From Nesterenkonia sp. E16_10 (lineage in GTDB: Bacteria > Actinomycetota > Actinomycetes > Actinomycetales > Micrococcaceae): 64,000 nucleotides of DNA. Made by a program: the position numbers and the translations under genes. Positions 17,245-24,947 of the stretch are shown here, in pieces; the first letter of the stretch is position 1; the number at the start of each line of letters is the position of its first letter. The notes below the pieces were generated by a model. It had not been told where the DNA came from, did not search any database, and saw nothing but the letters and a program-made list of their open reading frames with translations. The stretch covers positions 434,001 through 498,000 of the forward strand of contig NZ_JADPSA010000029.1 in NCBI RefSeq assembly GCF_017347085.1, given 5' to 3'.

Positions 17245-19726
17245 TCCCAGCAACGAATTCTCCACTCTTGTCCGAGGACGCTTCATTCGATAAGACGGAT
17301 TGGATCAGCTGCACAAAATCGGCATTGCGTACGAGACGGCGACGAAGAAGCTCAGCGGCTGATCTCCGATGCAGATTCATGGCCTCTGGCGATCTCCACA
17401 TCTCGTGGATTCGTTCGGAGACCTGAGACGGGGTCGCGTAGAGTGCCGCCTGGCCGAGCAGCGGCCGGAACGTCTCCGGAACAATAGCAATGCAGCCGCT
17501 CGCGATGGCCTCGAAGACCTCTCTGACCTCGTGCGGGGCGTTCCTCGTGAAGGTCGGCACGTAGAAGTCGACGGTATTCAAGAATGGCCGGACCGGCAGG
17601 TCCTGGTGCGGAAAGAGCACCCACGAGCTTGGCAGTTCGCCGGCGCCCAAGACCTGCAGAGCGTCATCGGCGTTGCCGCGGACCCACACATCGACAGCAC
17701 CGTCAAGCGGCCAGAGCAACGCGAGCGTCTCCGAGTCTTTGGGCCAGGCTTGATCGAGGACTCGGGCGTGACGACCGACGACAGGTCGCTCCCGATGCCG
17801 CGCCCGGGGTCTGCTCAGCCACTGCTCATCCGAGAGGGCGTATGGGATGGTCTCCGGAAGCACCGAGATGCCTTCTCTGCGCACACCCTCGAGAACGGGC
17901 AGGCCTGCTTGCGTTGCTCCCCACATCGGCTCGACGCCGAAGAGCTGACGTGCGTTGTCAGTGCAGGATTCGACGTCGTAACCGTTGAACTCTCCAGCAG
18001 CGGGGCTCTCATCGGCGAGAATGATGAGTCGTCGAGTCTCAAGATGGGATGGCTCAGCAGGCAGGAACTGGACCGACCGAGGATCACGAACCACAAGAAG
18101 TCCTACTTCTGCTGCCTCATCGAGACGAAGCAGACTCCACTTGCGCTCGTTGATTCCATCCTGCAACCGCGCCAGAAACGGGCCCATCCGCTCACCGCAA
18201 TACTTCCAGGTATCCATGTGGATCACCGCGACCCGGCGCCCGGCGGCGACCAGGAGGTCCAGCTCGTCCAGCGCCGCCCGTTGCACACCTTCGTCTCCCC
18301 GCCAGTCCGCAAGATACGCCACATCAAACTGCGAAGGCTCAGGCTGCTCGAGCTGGAACCGCCCGGGGATGACCACATCCAACTCGTCGACAGGTGTGCC
18401 CGGGGTGTAGTGGAGTCTCTCTTGGGGTGCGGTGGCGTGCCAGCGGGCATACGATCGCCGGAAGCCCATTCTGCTGGGGTGGGACCACCCTGGAAGGTAG
18501 TCCCCTCGGGAAAGGGAGTTCGGCAACAGACGAATCAGGTAGAGGGGTGCCACCAGCCTGCCGACCGGCTCAGAGGCTGCGGCGGAGACTCGCATGCGAA
18601 ACTCCGAGTCTGCAGCCTTTCGAGCCGGCAGGTATCCCCCGACGAGGTCCACTGCAGTGCGGCGAACCATCAGGCTCACCTCACAGGGCCTTCTGGGGTC
18701 TCGTCCCCTCCACGTCATGACGAGGTCTTCGTCGGTTCTGAGCGCGGAAGTCATCACACCTGGAGTTTCGGGGTTCTCCGTGAGGTAGTCGACTTGAGCG
18801 CGGATCCTCTCGGGGTGGGACCAGTCATCCGAGTCCTGTCCCGCGATGAAACGGCCTGAAGCAACCCGCATACCTTCGTTCCGGGCGACGTACGTCCCCC
18901 CGTTCCTGGTCAGCCGGATGACACGAAGCCGTTCATCCAACGCCTCCACCTCGTCGAGAATGCCCTGGTACTCCTGGGGCGATGCATCGTCAACGATGAT
19001 GAGCTCAAGATTGCGCCAGGTCTGCGTCAGAATGGAATTTACGGCAGCAAGCACTGTATGGCGTTCTGGCTTGTAGGTCGTCATGATGACCGACACCAGC
19101 GGAGATTTCGCGCCTGTTCCCTGAGGTTTCCCGTCATGGGCCGCCAGAAGCCGGTCAAAAGGCTGCGAAGAACCTTCAGCCACACTGAGCGGCAACCAAC
19201 CACCTTTGATGAATGGCCGATTAAATTCCTCAATCCACGCACCATAGAGTTGCGGTTCAGCACGCAGGAAGGGATTTTTTAGGTCACACTGGATATAACC
19301 TTTAGTCACCCGGCGCAGGTCGAAATTCTCTTCGATCCGAAGTTCCGCCTCCTCGAACTCCCGCTGCTCCATCAGCAGCTGGATCTCGAGAACGTGGAAC
19401 CTTCGGTACGGCTGGGACCTCCACAAGAGCCTGTTGGTATGGCGCAATGCCGTCAAGGCGAAGAGCGCATCACCTGCATAGAGATCCTGCAGTCCGCACA
19501 CGCGAGCGAGCTTGGCGAGCCATAGCGGATCGAGCCCGCGGAAGTCGGCCTGCATGACTTGGCGCTGAACCTCCTCCCAGCCGGCTTTCCCGTCGCTGGC
19601 CGCGTAGGCGAAGATCTCCCGCATGTCTGGTGATCTCGCTTGAAGCGCCGCTACCTCTGCCGAGGCCCCAAGACCTCGTGCGTCGGCGGAGTACTCCTCG
19701 AGGAGGTGATCGGGGATCGTGCTCAT
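17237..19726 (-). CDS. Two-domain glycosyltransferase (GT2 plus GT-B-like), paralogue of the 10.9-kb gene
   Basis: 829 residues. An N-terminal helical, TPR-like domain of about 200 residues is followed by a GT2 domain (PLVSVIMTTYKPE, LIIVDDASP, and the metal-binding GQDSDDWSHP). A C-terminal GT-B-like half starts at FDVAYLADWRGDEG and ends with EVREVFEAIASG and PETFRPLLGQAALYAT. The same order of parts occurs in the 10.9-kb gene, but this one lacks the two N-terminal membrane segments. It lies within a minus-strand run, 97 bases after the dehydrogenase gene and overlapping the methyltransferase gene. Likely a cytoplasmic polymer glycosyltransferase; specificity unknown. Confidence 0.8.
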   Translation of the reverse strand: MSTIPDHLLEEYSADARGLGASAEVAALQARSPDMREIFAYAASDGKAGWEEVQRQVMQADFRGLDPLWLAKLARVCGLQDLYAGDALFALTALRHTNRLLWRSQPYRRFHVLEIQLLMEQREFEEAELRIEENFDLRRVTKGYIQCDLKNPFLRAEPQLYGAWIEEFNRPFIKGGWLPLSVAEGSSQPFDRLLAAHDGKPQGTGAKSPLVSVIMTTYKPERHTVLAAVNSILTQTWRNLELIIVDDASPQEYQGILDEVEALDERLRVIRLTRNGGTYVARNEGMRVASGRFIAGQDSDDWSHPERIRAQVDYLTENPETPGVMTSALRTDEDLVMTWRGRDPRRPCEVSLMVRRTAVDLVGGYLPARKAADSEFRMRVSAAASEPVGRLVAPLYLIRLLPNSLSRGDYLPGWSHPSRMGFRRSYARWHATAPQERLHYTPGTPVDELDVVIPGRFQLEQPEPSQFDVAYLADWRGDEGVQRAALDELDLLVAAGRRVAVIHMDTWKYCGERMGPFLARLQDGINERKWSLLRLDEAAEVGLLVVRDPRSVQFLPAEPSHLETRRLIILADESPAAGEFNGYDVESCTDNARQLFGVEPMWGATQAGLPVLEGVRREGISVLPETIPYALSDEQWLSRPRARHRERPVVGRHARVLDQAWPKDSETLALLWPLDGAVDVWVRGNADDALQVLGAGELPSSWVLFPHQDLPVRPFLNTVDFYVPTFTRNAPHEVREVFEAIASGCIAIVPETFRPLLGQAALYATPSQVSERIHEMWRSPEAMNLHRRSAAELLRRRLVRNADFVQLIQSVLSNEASSDKSGEFVAGNV

Positions 19727-19823
19727 CAGCTGGAGGCTCCATCGCCGGCATTCAGGGGGCTACGGGCCATGGATTCTCGGTGCACCACGGCATGGACGGC
19801 GCGTCCTGGCAGGCAGTGACTCA

Positions 19824-21101
19824 TCAGAGCTTGTACACACCTTCCTGGCCGGTCACGGCGCCGCGGGTGTCGAAGAGCGTCTTCGACAGGCGAGCCACAT
19901 GGTCCATGTCGTAGCTGGCGTGTGCCTGAAGCAGCAGCACCAGGTCAGCCTCCTCCAGCGCGGCGTCGAGGTCGGGGACTCGGGAGATGTGCTCGCCAGC
20001 AACATCCCACTCTTCGACCAGCGGGTCGTGGAAGGAAACCTCGGCGTTGCGCGCACGGAGGATCTCCACGAGCGGCAGTGCTGGAGACTCACGCTGGTCG
20101 GCAATGTTGGGCTTATAGGTGATTCCCAGGATGAGAATCTTGGACCCGTTCAGAGGCTTGCGCTGGTCGTTGAGCAGCTCAGACACTCGGCCCACGACGT
20201 ACTGAGGCATGGAGTTGTTGATCTCCTGTGCCAGTTCCACGAAACGGAACTGGTAGCCCAGCGTCTTCTTGACCTGGAAGCTGAGGTAATTGGGATCGAT
20301 GGGGATGCAGTGTCCGCCGACGCCAGGACCTGGTGTGAACTTCTGGAACCCGAAGGGCTTGCTGGCGGCTCCGCGGATGACCTCCCAGATGTCGATGTCC
20401 AGATCATGACAGAATCGGGCCATCTCATTGACCAACGCAATGTTGACGTGGCGGTAGGTGTTCTCGAGCAGCTTGGCAGTCTCAGCCTCTTTGGCTCCGG
20501 ACAGCGGAACCACGGTGTCCACGAAGCCTTCGTAGAAGCGGGTGGCCTTTTCAGTCGCCTCGGGAGTGAGGCCCCCAACCAGCTTCGGGGTGTTCCTGAT
20601 GCCGAACTCGGCGGACCCGGGGTCCACTCGTTCGGGTGAGAACGCGAGGAAGAAGTCTTTTCCATGCACGCGTCCTCCACTTTCGAGGATCGGCAACACG
20701 ATGTCTTCAGTGGTGCCCGGGTAGGTGGTGGATTCCAGGACCACGGTCGCACCCGGCTTCAACTCCACCGCGAGTGCCCGCGCAGCGGACTCCACGGCGC
20801 GCAGATCGGGGCCTCCACCGTCATCGAGCGGGGTAGGGACTGCGATGATCGCGAAGTCGGCGGCGCGGAGGACCTCCGGGTCGGCAGATGCCTCGTAACC
20901 GGCTGCGAGCATCGCGTGCAGCTGGGCATCACTGAGGTCATCGATGTGTGAGTGACCGCCGTTGATCGACTCGACTCGGTCGAGGTTGATCTCGAAGCCA
21001 TAGACCTTTGCTCCGCTTTCGACGACCGCCTCGGCCAGGGGCAGACCCACGTACCCCTGTCCCAGCACGACGACGACGTCGCGACCTTCTGTTGAATTCA
21101 T
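19824..21101 (-). CDS. wecC: UDP-sugar 6-dehydrogenase, UDP-ManNAc dehydrogenase type
   Basis: 425 residues. The NAD site is VVVLGQGYVGLPLAE near residue 10, and the catalytic Cys lies in GPGVGGHCIPIDPNYL. The C-terminal LGITYKPNIADQRESPA segment is the UDP-binding domain of the family. The start at 21101 has GGAAGAG nearby and gives the family N terminus; the frame extends upstream without homology. The enzyme oxidises a UDP-HexNAc to its uronic acid. With wecB in the same island, UDP-ManNAc to UDP-ManNAcA is the best reading; a WbpA-like UDP-GlcNAc dehydrogenase is the alternative. The product would make the polymer acidic. Confidence 0.85.
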   Translation of the reverse strand: MNSTEGRDVVVVLGQGYVGLPLAEAVVESGAKVYGFEINLDRVESINGGHSHIDDLSDAQLHAMLAAGYEASADPEVLRAADFAIIAVPTPLDDGGGPDLRAVESAARALAVELKPGATVVLESTTYPGTTEDIVLPILESGGRVHGKDFFLAFSPERVDPGSAEFGIRNTPKLVGGLTPEATEKATRFYEGFVDTVVPLSGAKEAETAKLLENTYRHVNIALVNEMARFCHDLDIDIWEVIRGAASKPFGFQKFTPGPGVGGHCIPIDPNYLSFQVKKTLGYQFRFVELAQEINNSMPQYVVGRVSELLNDQRKPLNGSKILILGITYKPNIADQRESPALPLVEILRARNAEVSFHDPLVEEWDVAGEHISRVPDLDAALEEADLVLLLQAHASYDMDHVARLSKTLFDTRGAVTGQEGVYKL

Positions 21102-21236
21102 TGCAGCTCTTCCCATTCGGGGTAGGTGTCGGATTCCAGTGCCGGGACCAAGGATCCGGCGACACCGCAGACTTGAAATTCTATAAAGAACTAACGCCAT
21201 TCTCGGGCTGAAATCGCCGAGTCCTGCTGATCTCAT

Positions 21237-22490
21237 TCATGAAACGTCGACATCGCCCGGTTTCCCACCGCTGGGAGCACCGGCGGCGCACCACTGGGAG
21301 CATCGCGCCATCCGTCTCGCCCAGTTGTCGGGATGATGCATGTTGGTCTTGTTCTGCGCCTCGGGATACATCCAGGTGAACTCAGCGTCACCGTATAGGG
21401 TCCCGAAAGGCCGTCCGAGCATCAAGTCTCGTTCCAGCTCCGCGTCGGCGTCGACCCAAGCCTGACCCATCAGTTGGTCATGGTCCTGCACGTAGCTCTG
21501 CTTGCCCCCACTGGGCACTGACGTCAACTCCCCCAGGACGGGCCCGGTGCGCGTTGCGTACATGTCCACACGGATGAACGGCAGACCGACGGCTCGAGAG
21601 AGATGCCGCGCGGCTTCGACCAGCTCGGGAAGCTGGCCCGGCGCTTCGATCCCGGTGTCATATCTGAGCCCCCGCCGGATCTCGTCGAAGGGCTCGCCCT
21701 GCGCGTCGAAGAAGCGGCTCGAGAAGCTCTCGCGTTCCATGTTTCCCTCGCTGGAGGACCGCATCACATAGACCTGCAGCACCTCTCCATAGGCGCAGTA
21801 GAGCTTCACATCCTCTGGGATAGCCCAGCCGCTCGGACTCTCCAGGAACTCTTCCGCGAAGAAGGGAGCCCTCGCTCTGCTCAGGGGGTCCAGTATCTCC
21901 GGCGGGGGAACATCCCCGGAGAATCGGATGGCACCGTCCAAGGACCGCCACCCCCCGCTGGTGCGTTCAAGAGGAAAGACCCCTTGCGCGCTGTGGCCGC
22001 CGTCGCCTTTGAGCACTATGCGTTCGGCAGTGACCTCACTGAGCGTGACCTCGCTCGCCGCGCTCCAGACGCCCGAGATCCGGGGCGTAGGGACTCCATG
22101 GCTCTGGGCCAGGGAGTAGTTGCGCAGCTTATAGGGAATCTGGGCCATCGGGCTGAGGCTTCGATCGCCAAGTCTGAGCGCCGCGCTGTGCTGGGCGGCA
22201 TATGCCGAGAGCAGGGCCTCGAATGATGGTGCCCGACGTCGAAGGCGTTCCAACCTCGCCAGCTGTTCGGCCGTCTTGAGCTCCTCGGTCAAGACATGAA
22301 CCCGGGACCTCATCTCGTCTCTGTCACGTCGGCTGGCGGCGACCTGGTCCCGCGCCGCGCTCAGCTTCTGGGTCAGCTTCTGGCGCTCGGCCTCGTTGGT
22401 GGAGAGCCTGCTCTCCAGGAATTCGAGTTTGCGATCTCGCCAGGCGATTCCTGGGACTCGTTGCACCATCCGGCCGCGCAGGTTCTTCAT
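21237..22490 (-). CDS. TupA-like ATP-grasp protein with N-terminal coiled coil
   Basis: About 417 residues. Residues 15-100 form a coiled coil rich in Glu, Arg, Gln and Leu. The ATP-grasp part has IVLKGDGGHSAQGV, FFAEEFLE, EDVKLYCAYGEV, and a C-terminal FIRVDMY ... GELTSVPSGG segment that resembles TupA-like ATP-grasp proteins. TupA is the Bacillus teichuronopeptide biosynthesis protein. ATG 22490 has GGGAG just upstream; the frame upstream of it is unrelated. It starts seven bases after the previous ATP-grasp gene. Probable role: ATP-dependent formation of an amide or peptide bond on a wall-polymer precursor. The family match is by eye. Confidence 0.7.
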   Translation of the reverse strand: MKNLRGRMVQRVPGIAWRDRKLEFLESRLSTNEAERQKLTQKLSAARDQVAASRRDRDEMRSRVHVLTEELKTAEQLARLERLRRRAPSFEALLSAYAAQHSAALRLGDRSLSPMAQIPYKLRNYSLAQSHGVPTPRISGVWSAASEVTLSEVTAERIVLKGDGGHSAQGVFPLERTSGGWRSLDGAIRFSGDVPPPEILDPLSRARAPFFAEEFLESPSGWAIPEDVKLYCAYGEVLQVYVMRSSSEGNMERESFSSRFFDAQGEPFDEIRRGLRYDTGIEAPGQLPELVEAARHLSRAVGLPFIRVDMYATRTGPVLGELTSVPSGGKQSYVQDHDQLMGQAWVDADAELERDLMLGRPFGTLYGDAEFTWMYPEAQNKTNMHHPDNWARRMARCSQWCAAGAPSGGKPGDVDVS

Positions 22491-22497
22491 ATGCTCC

Positions 22498-23652
22498 CTA
22501 AGCTCTCTGGATGAACAGGTCGACGATCCCCTGGGCGACCTGACGCGAGGCACCGAATGTCGGGTAGAGGTGCAGCTGCTGACTGGCGCGGTCATTGACT
22601 CCTATGACGACGCCGCGCGAGGAGGAGATACGGGGTACGGAGATGTCGATGCCGGCTGCCAGCATTCCCGGGATGGCCCACCGGGCCTCGATCGCCAGCT
22701 GCTTCAGGGCAGGGTCGAGCCTGTTGGTGACGTCGAGGCTGAGCCCACCCCGTTGCATGCTCGGGCCTTCCTGGAGACGACATACCTCCCCGGAGCCCGG
22801 TATGGCCTTCGGGGAGATTCCGAGCCGCTCGAGGCGTCCCTCCAGGACGTTCTCCCGGGGCGTCAGTCGTCTGAGCAGCGCGTGCTGGTCCCGCCATGCA
22901 TACAGCTCCTCGATGAGTTCCCCCACCGGATGGATCCCGTCTCCTAGAACGAACATGGGCAGCCGGACCACGGCCCCGACGACGTTCTCCCCCGTCACGA
23001 AAACCCGAAGGGCGAGTCCGGCGTCGTCAGGTTCCACGAGGAGCTGATCGACTCCCTCCCCCGCCAGTGAAGCAGGGTCCCAGGGACGCGGTGGTTCTGC
23101 TTTGGTCGCAGCCGCGGCCGCCGAGCGCCACGCTGCGAGAAACCGCTTGCCATCGCCCACGCCGGTAGACACGCCGGCACCAGAGGTCCGTCCGTTCGGC
23201 TTCACCGCGACGAGGCCGTCGAGCGACTTCATATACGCCTCAGCGGCATCCCGATCCCCTGCGCTGAAGACGCGTCCCTCCGGCACCGGGAGTCCGGCAC
23301 TCTGCAGGTGGGCCTTCACCGAGCTCTTTGTCAGCAGGATGCGCTCAGCCAGGTCACTGGTCAACGAGGTTCCATCCCCGTCCCGGCCGCCGATGACCTT
23401 ACCCTCCCGGGTATATATCCGGCAGCGGTCATTCACCTTGGTTCCTTTGACACCGCGGCTCTTCAGCGGCGTCCAGAAGATTCCTGAGGTGTCCAAGATC
23501 TTGGTCGGTCGATTGACCGCGGAGAGTCTCGGCAGGATCTCTTCTGCGATGACCTTCTCCAATGGACTGTGTCCACCGGTCCCTGACGCAGCCACGGAGG
23601 CGGGCCAGGACAGTGCGGGCTCGTCGGTAGGGGTCTCGGGCATAGGCTCCAT
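22498..23652 (-). CDS. ATP-grasp protein resembling the cyanophycin synthetase central domain, altered metal site
   Basis: About 384 residues. Features shared with the ATP-grasp domain of cyanophycin synthetase are VAVKPNGRTSGAGVSTG, LVEPDDAGLALRVFVTGE, FVLGDGIHPVGEL and RGGLSLDVTN. The usual metal-binding IEVN motif near the C terminus reads VIGVNDRA, so the conserved Glu is Gly, and the proline-rich continuation is also lost. The neighbour at 23.7-24.9 kb keeps IEVN. This copy may therefore be inactive, or act as a partner subunit. Start 23652 is uncertain; an ATG at 23643 is also in frame. Confidence 0.7.
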   Translation of the reverse strand: MEPMPETPTDEPALSWPASVAASGTGGHSPLEKVIAEEILPRLSAVNRPTKILDTSGIFWTPLKSRGVKGTKVNDRCRIYTREGKVIGGRDGDGTSLTSDLAERILLTKSSVKAHLQSAGLPVPEGRVFSAGDRDAAEAYMKSLDGLVAVKPNGRTSGAGVSTGVGDGKRFLAAWRSAAAAATKAEPPRPWDPASLAGEGVDQLLVEPDDAGLALRVFVTGENVVGAVVRLPMFVLGDGIHPVGELIEELYAWRDQHALLRRLTPRENVLEGRLERLGISPKAIPGSGEVCRLQEGPSMQRGGLSLDVTNRLDPALKQLAIEARWAIPGMLAAGIDISVPRISSSRGVVIGVNDRASQQLHLYPTFGASRQVAQGIVDLFIQRA

Positions 23653-23687
23653 GCTAATTGCCTGAGAGCCAGAGACCGGGAACCGGA

Positions 23688-24851
23688 TCAGTGTCTCTGG
23701 CCAGGGAGTCCGAAGCGGCGCCTCCACGAAGGCCGTTCCACGGCTCCCGCAGCGGCAGGCGCTGACTCAGCGGACCCGGCCTGGTGGGGCTTCGAGGACC
23801 CCGGGTCGGCCAATGCCCGGATCAGGAGGTCCGCTGTATGGCGTGGCCTGCCGTAGGCGGGGGCGTCGTGGACCAAGAGATTGGGGCTCGTATTGACCTC
23901 GATGACGCTCGCACTGTGCGCGGCCCTCAGATCCGGCATCAGAACGTCGACGCCGGCGAAGTTCAGTCCCGGCACGGCCGCGGCGGCGGCTTCCGCCAGC
24001 GCCAGCGCATCTGCAGGGATCGCTTCTGTGAGATCCACTGCCACGCCACCCTGCGACAGGTTGGCGGTCCCATTGAGGAACTGCACGCTTCCAGCGGCCG
24101 GCACATCACCGAGGGCGGCATGACAGCGCTGGAGATAATGTTCGTCCACCTTCACCGCTCGGCTTCTGAGGTACACATGACCCTCCCGGGCGAGCCTCAA
24201 TCGATCGGCCAGTTCCTGAATGGAGCTTTCGCCGTCGCCGATGACGAAGGGTGGGATCCTCGTCGCTGCGGCCACTGCGCGACCAGCAACGATGAGGATA
24301 CGAACGTCCACCCCGGGCACTTCTTCCTCGATGAGCACGCGCCCGCTCTTGGAGTGTTCCAGCGCGTTGGTCCACGCAGGCGAGAGATCTTCCGGGTCCA
24401 CAACGCCGGTGGTGATGCCAAGCCCCTGACGCCCGTCCGCAGGCTTGACCACCTGGCGCCTGCGCCCCTGAGCCTCGAGGTAGGTCAGAGCTGGGGTCCA
24501 CTCCGATGCCCCGAATTGTTTCGCCGGCGGAGTCGGCAGCCCGGCCCGGCGGAGGACAGACTTGGTGAGGTTCTTCGAGGCTGCGACCAGCTGTGCGAAG
24601 CTGCTGTTCATCGAAGGAGTTGCGCCCATGAGACCACCGACGCAGCGCCCCTCGTCGAAGAGCAGGACGTTCTTGCCTGAGCGCTGGGAGACGAGACCGT
24701 GTTCCGCTGCGGCCGCAAGGATCGCTTCCGTGTGGGCCAGAGGCTGTCCACCTTCACTGAACTGCAGCCATCGATCCCGAAGATGCTCTTCCACGAATGT
24801 CACGTTGACCGACTCTGGGGTCGCCCCTTGAACATCAGTTGCGTGATCCAT
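23688..24851 (-). CDS. ATP-grasp ligase resembling the cyanophycin synthetase central domain
   Basis: About 387 residues. The ATP-binding elements are VVKPADGRQGLGITTG and VLIEEEVPGVDVRILIV. FVIGDGESSIQELAD, ANLSQGGVAVDLTEAIP, FAGVDVLMPD and VIEVNTSP follow, the same order as in the central ATP-grasp domain of CphA, with metal-binding Glu and Asn intact. The Mur-ligase-like third domain of CphA is absent, so this is a stand-alone ligase. The start is either 24851 (AAAGG five bases upstream) or 24872. It probably attaches an amino acid to a carboxylate in the surface-polymer pathway; the substrate is not visible. Confidence 0.75.
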   Translation of the reverse strand: MDHATDVQGATPESVNVTFVEEHLRDRWLQFSEGGQPLAHTEAILAAAAEHGLVSQRSGKNVLLFDEGRCVGGLMGATPSMNSSFAQLVAASKNLTKSVLRRAGLPTPPAKQFGASEWTPALTYLEAQGRRRQVVKPADGRQGLGITTGVVDPEDLSPAWTNALEHSKSGRVLIEEEVPGVDVRILIVAGRAVAAATRIPPFVIGDGESSIQELADRLRLAREGHVYLRSRAVKVDEHYLQRCHAALGDVPAAGSVQFLNGTANLSQGGVAVDLTEAIPADALALAEAAAAAVPGLNFAGVDVLMPDLRAAHSASVIEVNTSPNLLVHDAPAYGRPRHTADLLIRALADPGSSKPHQAGSAESAPAAAGAVERPSWRRRFGLPGQRH

Positions 24852-24947
24852 AACTCCCTTTCTGGGGATCATTGCAGGGACAGCCTCGGGGGCTGAGGTG
24901 CGGGCCCCTCCATAAGTCTGGGATACAAAGCTGTCCGGACTCAGTCG

